Shown here: positions 29,759-39,726 of the stretch, in pieces
How the letters are laid out: the number at the start of each line of letters is the position of its first letter
How positions within the stretch are numbered: the stretch's first letter is position 1
Made by a program: the position numbers and the translations under genes
The notes under the pieces: model-generated
Told to the model about the DNA's origin: nothing
The model's input: the letters and a program-made list of their open reading frames with translations, nothing else
The model's database searches: none
NCBI GenBank assembly: GCA_000613465.1
Contig: BAJA01000008.1
Coordinates: forward strand, 62,001-126,000
Length of the DNA: 64,000 nucleotides
DNA from: Bacteroides nordii WAL 11050 = JCM 12987
Lineage (GTDB): Bacteria; Bacteroidota; Bacteroidia; Bacteroidales; Bacteroidaceae
Direction of reading: 5' to 3'

Positions 29759-32700
29759 TTACTGTTTAAGTAACTTCTGACTGCGAATTACATTGTTATA
29801 TTCCATTTTTACAATATAAACACCAGATGTCAGTTCTGCCACATTCAAACTCTCCGGATTACCAATCACATATTTAACCAATTGTCCTGTAGTTGTATAA
29901 ATCCAAGCTCTTTCTACATCCTGGAAGAATATTACATTCTCTGCAGGATCCATCCAGCATTTTGAGAAACCAGCATATCCTTCTTTTATATTCTCAACAC
30001 CTGAAGGAGGAGTAGTCGGATCTTCATCTCTTACACGATCCGGTTCGTCAGCTTCTCCCTGATCATGCAAATCAGGAGCAACAGGACGTTGAGGATTATC
30101 ACCTGTAATTTCTACACCGAAGTCAATAGAAAATCCTTTAGCAGTTTGTCCGCAAGGACCAGGGTGTGCAAACCATGCATCAGAGAATACAACACGAAGA
30201 CGACTCTTTCCAACAGCAGCATCAGCAGGAATCGTAAATTCTTTTGTGTATCCAACAGTTTCGAATTCGGGCGTACCCTTCCTTACAGTACCTAAGTCAA
30301 ACAATAATTCATCACCATCCGGTTCAAATGAATCACTCTTATCCAAATCCATATAACCTTTTGCAAAACAGAAGCGTAACCCGTCAACTTTAGACAATGT
30401 ACTTGTATCGTAAGCTTTGAAAGACAATGTAATGGTTTGTCCTTGTTTTACTTTTAACACATGATCAGTAGCATTCACATATTGAGTTCCGTCCGGTTGA
30501 GGAGCACTTGCATGGTAATCTAAATTCTGGTCAGCACCAGTTGTAGTAAATGATTCAACATAACGTTGTTCACGGGCAATATCAACTCCTTCGGCCGCAG
30601 GATTTACAACAGATTCACAATATGTATTATCTTTTGGTGCAGGCAAATTAGGAGATGTAGAGCGTTCTACTTTCACCCACTGTATTGGAGAATAGGTCTT
30701 GAAGTCAACAGATGCTGAGCGTACTCCAACATAAGGTTCATCACTATCTCCTTCAAAAACAATATTACCAGCAAATCCAGACCATCCGGTTGTACGTGCT
30801 ATCTCTGAGATCTTACCGTTTTCGCCATTTTTATACATGATCTCAAAATGATCTATATTAGCTTCATCATTATAAAGTAATCCCCAGTTTGCACGGCTGA
30901 AATTAAGACCTGTAGGATCTACCGCCCAATTCAATTTCAATGAAAGAGACTTGGTCGTTTCTTCTTTTACCTCAACAACTAAACTGTTAGATTTTATATT
31001 AGCAGGAGTAGCAATACGACTATCACTCAATTCTAACTTACCAACCAACATGTTATAATTACCAGCATATGCACCTTTCACACGGAATCCTATGTATTCT
31101 ATAACATCATTAGAAGAAAAACCTGCTAAAGCGATCTGTTTCTCTTCCCATGTTGGGCCATTAGTTTCACCAACTGCATACTCAAACCATTGGTCATTAT
31201 TTTCTTTCTTTAATATCACATATAAACGTGAAGGTTCTGTACCTGTTGCACCTGATTTCAAAGCAACTTTGACTACAGGATCTGTACCTGACACTTTTAA
31301 CTTAGAACGATAGAGAACAATATCCGTACCGTTGTCCGTTGAAGAACCTTCCAAACGTAAGGCAGACCCACCAATATAAGCATCTTCATGAGTAAATGAA
31401 GGTTGAATTTTTGTAGAAACAGTTGTAGTACCCGCATCATACACCAACCAACGATAAGTAGGAACTACGTCCTGTGCCCCTATATTATACCAACTGGCAA
31501 AAGTTTTCTTTCCTTTATAGTTATAACGTTCTCCATTACCTAAAGAGAAGAATGTATTGAAAGGAAGATCTCCCTGAATAGCCGTACGTTCAGGAATAAA
31601 AGTTGCTAATCCACAAAAACTTTCTAAGGGCTCTTTGTCTCCATCCTGTTCCCAATTATTTCCTGTATTGGAAACTGGCAATAAATTGGCCGGATTTCTG
31701 TTACCTCCGGAAAAAGTTCTTTCTAATAATTTCTGATAATTAGACTGAAATTCCATAGATGTAGCACCCACATTATAACTCATAAAACGACTCTGACCGT
31801 GTTCGCCCCATAAGCATACTCCAGCTTTTTTGGCTGATTCATTTTCGTTCAAAGCGCTCCAGCGTCTATCCATGCTAACAATCCAAACTCCAGTATATAC
31901 TCCATCGGCATTCCCATAATTTGCTTCGGCAATATCAACCGAGGACCCAATTCCATAAGAAAAGTCACCACCAGCATAATTAAGCATCAAATCAGCGGTT
32001 TTGCCTGTCTCTTTTGTTCCATACAATGCGTCAACATAGCGTTGGCTAAGTGTAGAATTAGATGTATAAATACCAATATGGAAATTTTTAAATCCTTCCC
32101 GCTCAGCTATTTTATACAATTCTTTATGGAAAGCCATTACATCAGCATCAGCATAACCGGTATCTTCCCAGTTATAATTGATACCATCTGTTCCAAAAAA
32201 CATTAAACAGTTAATAAATGCTTCGGCATATTTAAAAGATCCGTCTGGATTTTTCGCGGTTATCATTTCTCTGTACTTCGCAGACTCACTTCCGGGTGTC
32301 CAACTTTCAAAGAACTTAATTCCACTAAAAATATCCGTACCGTTCTTATGAGCAGCATCTACCCACGAACCTGGTGCCTGAAATAAACCATGGTTCCATG
32401 ATCCGAATAAATTTGTATAATTCCACATAGAATATGTATCATCACTGAATGTAGAACTTGGATACCCACCAATTGCTTTACCAACTCCCATTGGAATATT
32501 CATCCACAAATTACGGTTTTCGTATATATTCGGATATAAGTTTTTACTTTTATCTTTCAAAATAGCTCGTGGACGTACATGAGAACGTGCAAACTCTAAA
32601 TCAATCAAATTGAATCCTGCTGCTTCAAATTCCGCCTCGGTTGGATATTTACGTCCATTTTCCTGAGCAGTCAAAAACAGCTCCAACATTTCCCTATCAT

Positions 32701-32824
32701 TGAAAGGGGTAAAATCAAATAATTCCGTTGAAGCAGAAGGTGGTATATCTCCTTCAGCCATTACCGGCGTTCCCCACGATAAACAGCACACAGCTGCCAT
32801 ACATGCCAATGTAATTCTTTTCAT
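29759..32824 (-). CDS. GH85 endo-beta-N-acetylglucosaminidase with C-terminal sorting-like domain
   Basis: 1021 residues from the ATG at 32824 (a further ATG at 32848 spoils the signal peptide); export signal ends CCLSWGTPVMA. The catalytic region has LMFFGTDGINYNWEDTG, where the N-x-E pattern corresponds to the catalytic Asn and Glu of GH85, followed by family landmarks (FFSLGNGERYNYKGK, SWYNIGAQDVVPTYRW). Beta-sandwich and fibronectin-like domains follow. The last ~75 residues (VERAWIYTTTGQLVKYV, LTSGVYIVKM, SQKLLKQ) look like a type IX secretion C-terminal domain. It cleaves the chitobiose core of N-glycans. It follows susD by 82 bp in the same operon. Family call is from motifs. Confidence 0.8.
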   Translation of the reverse strand: MKRITLACMAAVCCLSWGTPVMAEGDIPPSASTELFDFTPFNDREMLELFLTAQENGRKYPTEAEFEAAGFNLIDLEFARSHVRPRAILKDKSKNLYPNIYENRNLWMNIPMGVGKAIGGYPSSTFSDDTYSMWNYTNLFGSWNHGLFQAPGSWVDAAHKNGTDIFSGIKFFESWTPGSESAKYREMITAKNPDGSFKYAEAFINCLMFFGTDGINYNWEDTGYADADVMAFHKELYKIAEREGFKNFHIGIYTSNSTLSQRYVDALYGTKETGKTADLMLNYAGGDFSYGIGSSVDIAEANYGNADGVYTGVWIVSMDRRWSALNENESAKKAGVCLWGEHGQSRFMSYNVGATSMEFQSNYQKLLERTFSGGNRNPANLLPVSNTGNNWEQDGDKEPLESFCGLATFIPERTAIQGDLPFNTFFSLGNGERYNYKGKKTFASWYNIGAQDVVPTYRWLVYDAGTTTVSTKIQPSFTHEDAYIGGSALRLEGSSTDNGTDIVLYRSKLKVSGTDPVVKVALKSGATGTEPSRLYVILKKENNDQWFEYAVGETNGPTWEEKQIALAGFSSNDVIEYIGFRVKGAYAGNYNMLVGKLELSDSRIATPANIKSNSLVVEVKEETTKSLSLKLNWAVDPTGLNFSRANWGLLYNDEANIDHFEIMYKNGENGKISEIARTTGWSGFAGNIVFEGDSDEPYVGVRSASVDFKTYSPIQWVKVERSTSPNLPAPKDNTYCESVVNPAAEGVDIAREQRYVESFTTTGADQNLDYHASAPQPDGTQYVNATDHVLKVKQGQTITLSFKAYDTSTLSKVDGLRFCFAKGYMDLDKSDSFEPDGDELLFDLGTVRKGTPEFETVGYTKEFTIPADAAVGKSRLRVVFSDAWFAHPGPCGQTAKGFSIDFGVEITGDNPQRPVAPDLHDQGEADEPDRVRDEDPTTPPSGVENIKEGYAGFSKCWMDPAENVIFFQDVERAWIYTTTGQLVKYVIGNPESLNVAELTSGVYIVKMEYNNVIRSQKLLKQ

Positions 32825-32906
32825 AATAAAAAAATTTAAATTATACAATCGGTATCCGGATGGTACTTTTCATAGTACCATCCTTTTACTTTAAAATCAC
32901 TCCATA

Positions 32907-34674
32907 TTAAAAATTGGGTTTATCAATATCCCACCATAAACGCGTAGCCTGTACATCACTACCTCCCAAAGCTTTCAATCCGGTATCATTTATATCCTGT
33001 TTAATAGCGTCCGTATCTCCCGGATAAGGCATTCTGCGAAGTAAATCTCCTTGTTTTAAGCTTCTATCACCATCTTCAACATTCAACACAGGAAATAACT
33101 TAGGATACCCTGTACGACGTAATTCACTCCATGCTTCATATGAATATGGGAAAAGAGAAATATATTTTTGAGTTATAATTTTTTCCAACTTCGTTTCAAG
33201 GTCATCGCCTTCATTCCACTTCACACCTATTTTTGTGACACTAACCATATTATTAGCATCATCCATCGGATCTTCATACACATAAGCAACCGGTGTATCT
33301 AAAGATTTATATTCAGGTAGTTTTGTAGCGTACCGACTCCCCAATGCCCTGTTTTCTACATCGGCATTATCAATACCACGTTCATAAAGTACTTGTGCAC
33401 TTTCTCCCATATTCCAGCCACGTATCGCTCCTTCAGCTCTTAAAAAATCAACTTCTGAAAGTTTCATAAAATAAAGTGGAGCCATAGCTATGTAAGAACT
33501 GCCAATACGAGAATATGCAATACGAGGATTATTATCATAAGATTGTCCGGGTATCATACGCACACCCGCACGTAAACCTACAACGCGCGTATTTGCTGCA
33601 AGTATTTTATTATTATCATCACGATTGACTAACGGATTAGAGTTCTTCTCAAACAAATAAGTTGTATATGGGTGTTTCAGGCTCATCAACAGGCTCTCAA
33701 AAGAAGCGTTCAGACGAGTATCCCCCCATGTCTGAGAAATCTCAAGCAAAGGATTCGAAAATCCGACAAACATAGGATCCAAAGCTATTTCTTGTGACAA
33801 CTTTTCAACAACACCAGCTTCTATGGCTTCTTCTGCCCATTTTCTTGATCTTTCAGGATTAACTTTTACTGTACGCATAGCCATTCTCAGCTTTAATGAA
33901 TTGGCAAAACGATCCCATGTATCAATTTTCCAATCGGTTGTTATTGCATCATAACTCATCAATAACTTATCCACCTTTTTCTTATACCATTCCGGACGCT
34001 GTGGATAGTGCTTAAAGCAAGCAGATATGGTGTCAATATTATCAACGATTGTTGCGTAAATTTCAGATAATGTATTATAAGTAAACGGATGCTCCTCCTT
34101 GTTCTCTTTATAATTTATATATGGAAAAGGTCCGTATATATCAGCCATTTCTTGGGAAGCATAATCGTATAATAAAAGTGCAATTGCTTTTATCTCAGGA
34201 ATAGAATCAATATCCGGATGATTCAGCATAGGTGTCAGATTATTTTTGGTAATTGTAAACGAACCATTAGGACCGGAATTAAAATCTCTGTTTACGTAAT
34301 AAGTAGACGCTATGCGACCATCGAAATTATGTGGAAGACATAAATATCCTGCGTAATTATCAACTCCCAGACTGAATTGATATTGATACGCATGGCCACC
34401 GGGCATATTCCCCTCTTTTCCTCCACGCATACTATATTGAGCAGTCAATAATTGTCCAAATGTTCTACTTAATGCAGTTTCAGCTTTTGCAAATCCTTCC
34501 TCACTGATTTCTTTATGATAATCAATCAAATCTGCCTGACCATGATATACGACATCATCTTTAAGTTCATCATTTCCGGTAAATTCATCTCCCGGAATAT
34601 CAAAATCCAAACAAGATTGTAGTCCAAAACGTGGCAAATACTGCACACGCAACTGATAATATATATTTTTTCAT
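32907..34674 (-). CDS. SusD-like glycan-binding lipoprotein (one apparent frameshift)
   Basis: About 588 residues when corrected. It pairs with the SusC porin at the cell surface. The ATG at 34674 gives a lipoprotein signal with lipobox LQSC (Cys 21), but the frame breaks near 34628. One base too many in a T-run (four instead of three) separates the signal peptide (MKKYILSVACAVFAT) from FGLQSCLDFDIPG. The rest is a SusD/RagB protein (TPR-like N-terminus with LLYDYASQEMADIYGPFPY; C-terminal SLFPYSYEAWSELRRTGYPKL). It lies 28 bp downstream of susC and is cotranscribed with it. Confidence 0.93.
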
Positions 34675-34702
34675 AATTGTCATTTTTAACGATATATACT
34701 AA

Positions 34703-37700
34703 TTAAAAATTAGCTTTCAGTGAAATACCAAACGAACGGGCAGAAGGCATATTAAATATTTCAAAAGCTCCTAAACCATTTTGAGTAGAAAGAGAGATAT
34801 CCGGATCTACAGGTGCATCTTTATAGATAAAGAACAGATTGCGCGCTATCAAAGACAATGACACATTCTTGGAGGCACCCAACAAATTACGGAATGTATA
34901 TCCCAAAGACAATTCTCTCAAACGGAAGTTTGTAGCATCATAAACATATTGTGTTGCATTTACATCACCGCCAATTCCTTGGTAATAAGCATTTATCGGT
35001 GCGAGATTTCCATCTGGCATATACATAGCAGGTTTTCCATTCCATATTAAATCATTATTGTTTTCAGCAGCCAGGCGTGCATCGGCAGTACGTTGAGAAA
35101 CTCCTAACTTATCCAATTCCGCTTCAGTGAAGGAAATCACTTTACCGCCAATTTTACCATTAATCAAGAAATAAAGAGAGAAATCCTTATACGTGAAAGT
35201 ATTACTCCATCCCAATTGAAATTTTGAGTTCATATTTCCAATATAAACACCAAATTGCTCACCAGATAGTTGTGGTTTACCTTCATCTGTTAACAAAATG
35301 TTTCCATCTTCGTCACGTAAAAAGTCGGTAGCATACATATCTCCATAAGATCCGCCTTCAACATATTTAACTTGAACTTTTCCACCTGCTATCTTTTGCT
35401 CAATCAAGACTTCACCACCATTTTCATTATGATAGGTTTTTACTATTTTATTATTGTTGTAAGAGAAATTCACAGTTGTTCTCCACAATAAATTTTTAGC
35501 CAAATTTAAAGAGTAACCTACAGTAGTTTCAATACCTGAATTTCGAATTAATCCGGTATTAACAGGAATGGCTTTTCCACTACCACTTGCATTCAACAAA
35601 TAACCATTATGCAGAGCTGTATTATAATAGGTAAAATCCATATCTAAAGAATTGCCAAATAATGAAAGATCAAAACCTGCTTCAAATGATTTCGTTTTTT
35701 CAGGTATAGGATTAGCAAAATATCCATAATTAGAGGTTGTCACTGATCCTGTCAGTTTATTTTCTGTACTCTTAGAAAATATTATATTAGGAATAGAATT
35801 ACCCACTTCACTATACGAGGTTCTCAACTTTAAGTTAGTTATAACTTCTGGTAAGGAGAAAATTTTACTCAACAAAGCATTTGCACCCACAGCAAAATAA
35901 CCATAATTAGTAGGAGTACCACGACCTTCAAATTGTTTGAAAGCACGATACCAGTCTCTACGATAACTACCGTCAATATAAACTTTCTCTTTATATCCTA
36001 ACTGTGCAGTAAATAACGCAGCTTTATCCCAATCTGAAGATTTTGAAAAACTTCTACTACCCAAAGATCCGTCTGAAGCTGTAGGCTCAAAAAAGTTAAC
36101 CTGGGTTGGCAATATCCTTTTTTGAGGATCTGCAACAGTAGCTTGAGTCCATATTTTCTGAATCTCTCCTTTAATAGTATGTCCTACCCATCCGGCTGTA
36201 GCAGATACAGAAAAATCTTTAATATCTTTATTATAACTCAACAAGTAATCTACATAAATCTCGTTACTGCGGTTGATATCTTGTCCAAATATACCATAAT
36301 CTTCCATTGCAGCAGGAGTCCATGTTGTAGCTGAACGCTTGGATGTTCCTTTAGTACGGGTACGATCCATACTCAAACGTCCTTGTACATTCAACCCTGC
36401 AAGTAATTCATATTTAGCAGTTACGTATCCATATAATCGCTCTTCTTCCGTTTTTCCCGTACATTCATTTACCAACCAATAAGGATTATTATGACCTTTA
36501 GAGGTATAAGCCCATTGTTGTTGCTTGCCTTCCAAGGGTACCTGAACGTCAGAAATCCACTCATAAGAGTTACCGTTTTTCTTATAGTATCCCTGCGGAT
36601 TAGATAACCATTGCCCCTTTTCTATCATATAGTTGTCTTTATAATACTGCATATCGATATTACGAGGAGTTGTATAAAGGTCATACAACGGATTTAATGC
36701 CGTACCACCACCAGGTCGATTACGCAGAACAGTATGTACATAATTCACAGATACATCAATATTCAATTTCTTATTAAATAGCGCATAACTCTGTCTAAAA
36801 GAAAGCGTATTTCTATTGTAATTATTCCTGGGAACCATACCATCCGAATGAGAATTAGCAAATGAAAAATAAGAACGTATCTTTTCCGATCCTCCACTCA
36901 ATGATATTGAGTTATTCACAGTAACACCTGTTTGAAAAAAATCATCAACATCATCATTTGCATAATTGCGTAAATGAGCTCCTTCATAAGCAAGCTCTTC
37001 TGATGTCATATCCGTCAACTTTTTGCCCCAACTATCAAGAGCTAATGTGTTCGCAGACAGATTAAGAGACGCACCATAGATATTTTGTATTTCAGGAGTT
37101 AATAATGGTTTTTCAAATGTAACATTAGAAGAAATATTGACATCGATACGTCCCTCTTTACCTTTCTTAGTAGTGATCATAATGACACCATTCGCAGCTG
37201 CACTACCATAAAGAGCAGCTGCATTAGCGCCTTTTAGAATGTTAAGACTCTCAATATCATCAGGATTAATGGTTGAAAGAGGATCAGAACCTTCAGATGT
37301 ACCTGAGTAATTAATACCAGAACCATCCCCCCAGCCTTTTTGTCCACTAATATTGTTGGTCATAGGAATACCATCTACCACTACTAAAGGGCTATTGTTT
37401 CCTAAAACTGACTTGTTTCCTCTTAATAAAATCTTTGATGCACCACCGGCGCCACCGGCACTTGGAGTAATTGTAATACCAGACGCCTTTCCCTGCAGTG
37501 AGTTAACAAAATTGGCATCTTGCACTTTCATTAGCTCCTCACCGCTCACTTTTTGAGTTGCATACGTCAAGGACTTTTCTTTGCGTTCGATACCCATAGC
37601 AGTAACTACCACTTCATTTAATTGTAGTGCATCTTCTTTCATTGTTACATTGAAAGAGGTACGCCCTGCAATCGATAATGATATTTTTTGATAACCAATA

Positions 37701-38209
37701 TAGGAAAATTCCAATACACCATCTTCAGGCACTTCAAGGGAATAAATTCCGTCCATATCAGTAATAGTTCCTGTAGTAGTTCCCTTAACCAGTACGCTTA
37801 CTCCAATCAAAGGCTCACCGTTTTCATCCGTTACTACTCCTTTTATTATACGTTTGTTCTGCTGTGTCACGTTTCTCACTTCATCCACTTCTTTTGTAAA
37901 GAGCACCAAATACTTATCCCGTACTGAAAAAGAGGCACTAGTATTTTTAAGTAAGCGATTCATAACAGTCCCTAATTTCTCACGATTAGCTTTAATCGTC
38001 ACTACTCTATCAGGATTAATATCTTTAGTATTATATACAACTGACAGAGAAGTTTGCCGACCAATTTCGTTCAGCACCTTACTCAAAGGGACATTAGTAA
38101 AATCCAGATTTAACAGTACATTTTGTGCAGATGCACTTAAAAAGGCTGGAATAAAAAGGAAAAGGAACCCCAACAAGAATTTAATCTTGTACTTTGTAAT
38201 TTTTTTCAT
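34703..38209 (-). CDS. SusC-like TonB-dependent transporter with STN signalling domain
   Basis: 1168 residues from the ATG at 38209. Signal peptide, then a secretin/TonB short N-terminal (STN) domain (NLDFTNVPLSKVLNEIGRQ), a carboxypeptidase-like domain (IKGVVTDENGEPLIGVSV), the plug (LNEVVVTAMG, LLRGNKSVLGNNSPLVVVDGIP) and a 22-strand barrel ending SFGISLKANF. It imports glycan fragments across the outer membrane. The STN domain is the part that contacts FecR-type anti-sigma factors, in line with the neighbouring FecR/ECF pair. A 142-nt leader separates it from the predicted ECF promoter. Intact. Confidence 0.97.
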   Translation of the reverse strand: MKKITKYKIKFLLGFLFLFIPAFLSASAQNVLLNLDFTNVPLSKVLNEIGRQTSLSVVYNTKDINPDRVVTIKANREKLGTVMNRLLKNTSASFSVRDKYLVLFTKEVDEVRNVTQQNKRIIKGVVTDENGEPLIGVSVLVKGTTTGTITDMDGIYSLEVPEDGVLEFSYIGYQKISLSIAGRTSFNVTMKEDALQLNEVVVTAMGIERKEKSLTYATQKVSGEELMKVQDANFVNSLQGKASGITITPSAGGAGGASKILLRGNKSVLGNNSPLVVVDGIPMTNNISGQKGWGDGSGINYSGTSEGSDPLSTINPDDIESLNILKGANAAALYGSAAANGVIMITTKKGKEGRIDVNISSNVTFEKPLLTPEIQNIYGASLNLSANTLALDSWGKKLTDMTSEELAYEGAHLRNYANDDVDDFFQTGVTVNNSISLSGGSEKIRSYFSFANSHSDGMVPRNNYNRNTLSFRQSYALFNKKLNIDVSVNYVHTVLRNRPGGGTALNPLYDLYTTPRNIDMQYYKDNYMIEKGQWLSNPQGYYKKNGNSYEWISDVQVPLEGKQQQWAYTSKGHNNPYWLVNECTGKTEEERLYGYVTAKYELLAGLNVQGRLSMDRTRTKGTSKRSATTWTPAAMEDYGIFGQDINRSNEIYVDYLLSYNKDIKDFSVSATAGWVGHTIKGEIQKIWTQATVADPQKRILPTQVNFFEPTASDGSLGSRSFSKSSDWDKAALFTAQLGYKEKVYIDGSYRRDWYRAFKQFEGRGTPTNYGYFAVGANALLSKIFSLPEVITNLKLRTSYSEVGNSIPNIIFSKSTENKLTGSVTTSNYGYFANPIPEKTKSFEAGFDLSLFGNSLDMDFTYYNTALHNGYLLNASGSGKAIPVNTGLIRNSGIETTVGYSLNLAKNLLWRTTVNFSYNNNKIVKTYHNENGGEVLIEQKIAGGKVQVKYVEGGSYGDMYATDFLRDEDGNILLTDEGKPQLSGEQFGVYIGNMNSKFQLGWSNTFTYKDFSLYFLINGKIGGKVISFTEAELDKLGVSQRTADARLAAENNNDLIWNGKPAMYMPDGNLAPINAYYQGIGGDVNATQYVYDATNFRLRELSLGYTFRNLLGASKNVSLSLIARNLFFIYKDAPVDPDISLSTQNGLGAFEIFNMPSARSFGISLKANF

Positions 38210-38350
38210 TTCGTATTCTTTTAACATTAACAGATTAAGAAACCATCTCAATATAAAATCCAATACAGGAAATCTTTTTTATGGAATATCTTTCATTATC
38301 TATAATTATTTTAGGTTATTATATTGGTTGTTATTTCGCTTTTACTAAAA

Positions 38351-38379
38351 TAATACAGTTAACAGAGCATAGTTACTAA
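38351..38379 (-). promoter_or_regulatory. Predicted ECF promoter of the susC-susD-GH85-GH33 operon
   Basis: TTAG-N18-TGTATTA on the minus strand, 142 bp upstream of susC. It is the most important copy of the seven because it drives the core operon. Confidence 0.75.
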
Positions 38380-38477
38380 AAGAAAAGAGAAAAATTTAAA
38401 AGAAAAGAGAAAAAAAGGAACGTTAAAAACCCCAATAGTCTAAAAAAGATATGAATAAAAGATAGATAAAAAGACAA

Positions 38478-38538
38478 AGAGAGTATATCAAAGAGAGACA
38501 CGTAGATCACATGCAAACTCTTCTTTGATATACTCTCT
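38478..38538 (-). terminator. fecR terminator
   Basis: Perfect 17-bp stem AGAGAGTATATCAAAGA (38478-38494) with 38522-38538, loop of 27 bases. On the minus strand it is followed by TTTGTCTTTTTATC. It isolates fecR from the susC promoter. Confidence 0.8.
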
Positions 38539-38578
38539 CTAATTTATTAGTTGATGAGTACTTAGAATTTATCTATTT

Positions 38579-39571
38579 TTATTTCCCGGCAGATAAATAG
38601 ATCTTATTTCCGTCTATTTTATACTGGAAACGTTTGGTTAATGATAATACAGAGAGAATATCTTCTATATTATCATCCGTACGGAACTCACAAGTAAAAC
38701 GTTCTTTTTTTAATTGTTCATCTTTAAAATAAAAATGAACGTCAAAGTGCTGTTCAAGACATCGCGTCATTTCTAAACACGTAGCTTGCTCAAAAGCAAG
38801 TTTTCCTTGTATCCATAAAAGTACATCCCGGGGTGAAGAAGATTCTGTAAGTTCTGCCTGCAGAGTTGAAGTATTCACATTAAGAATCTGTCCTGGTTTT
38901 AAAATGAAACCCTCATTATTTTCCCGAGGTAAATCAACACGAATAGAACCTTTCAGCAAAGTAGCAACAACTTTCTCTTCTGCAGCACGAGCACGTACAT
39001 TAAACTTCGTACCCAACACCTGCGTTTTTATGTTTTTGCTGTTTACAATAAAAGGAGCATGTTCATCACGTGCCACCTCAAAATAAGCTTCACCCGTAAG
39101 ATTTACCTGACGTTCCCGACTCCATAAAGAAGATTTATAAGCTAACTGAGTAGAGGCATTCAACCATACCTTAGAACCATCCGGCAACACAAACTGCGCA
39201 CGCTGTCCAGCTGTTGTTGCTACAATATAATTCGACGTTTTATTTAATGCTAAATAAGATAAGCCGATAGTAAAAACAATTCCGGTAAGAAAAGCAGCCA
39301 ACGGAATAGCATAACGCTTCCACCCAATAGAGCGATGCTTCCTTACTACACTCTCTTTGGGCTTCATTGCGACTTTCAACTTCTTCAGAGAACCTTCTAC
39401 ATCAACTGAATTCATCACAGCAACGCGATCCCCGACAAATGCTGTATAATATATTTGTTCAAGTAGCTTCCGGTTTTCTTCAGAAGCTCTATACCAAGTC
39501 TCTACTTGTAAAGCTTCCTCTTCACTAAGCTCTCCATTGAAGTAGCTCAGTAATTTCATTTCATCCATCAT
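38579..39571 (-). CDS. FecR-type anti-sigma factor
   Basis: 330 residues from the ATG at 39571 (an upstream in-frame TTG is less likely). Cytoplasmic N-terminus (LLSYFNGELSEEEALQVETWY), one transmembrane helix (about 86-109, YAIPLAAFLTGIVFTIGLSY), then the periplasmic FecR domain (VLPDGSKVWLNASTQLAY, GEAYFEVARDEHAPFIV) and a DUF4974/STN-like end (FTCEFRTDDNIEDILSVLSLT). It holds the ECF sigma factor until the STN domain of SusC signals substrate. Unusually it is divergent from its sigma gene and has a predicted ECF promoter of its own, so it would be induced by the sigma factor it inhibits. Confidence 0.95.
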   Translation of the reverse strand: MMDEMKLLSYFNGELSEEEALQVETWYRASEENRKLLEQIYYTAFVGDRVAVMNSVDVEGSLKKLKVAMKPKESVVRKHRSIGWKRYAIPLAAFLTGIVFTIGLSYLALNKTSNYIVATTAGQRAQFVLPDGSKVWLNASTQLAYKSSLWSRERQVNLTGEAYFEVARDEHAPFIVNSKNIKTQVLGTKFNVRARAAEEKVVATLLKGSIRVDLPRENNEGFILKPGQILNVNTSTLQAELTESSSPRDVLLWIQGKLAFEQATCLEMTRCLEQHFDVHFYFKDEQLKKERFTCEFRTDDNIEDILSVLSLTKRFQYKIDGNKIYLSAGK

Positions 39572-39609
39572 GTTCAATCTTTATACCTAATATATACTAT
39601 TGTCGTAGG

Positions 39610-39638
39610 TAATACAATTGTGGCAGCAAAGATACTAA
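39610..39638 (-). promoter_or_regulatory. Predicted ECF promoter of fecR
   Basis: TTAG-N18-TGTATTA on the minus strand, 39 bp before the fecR start. The N18 part contains TATCTTTG, so a housekeeping -7 box may overlap. Confidence 0.7.
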
Positions 39639-39674
39639 ATGAAATAGAAAAAAAAATATTATTTAATGATTCAT

Positions 39675-39705
39675 TTTGAGAATGGAGAAATTATAAGTAT
39701 GTTTG
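39675..39705 (+). promoter_or_regulatory. Housekeeping promoter of the ECF sigma gene
   Basis: TTTG (39675-39678), exactly 19 bp, TATGTTTG (39698-39705): a consensus Bacteroides promoter 21 bp before the ATG. It differs from the 29-bp elements, so the sigma gene appears not to be autoregulated. Confidence 0.7.
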
Positions 39706-39726
39706 TTGTATATTTAATTAAAAAGA

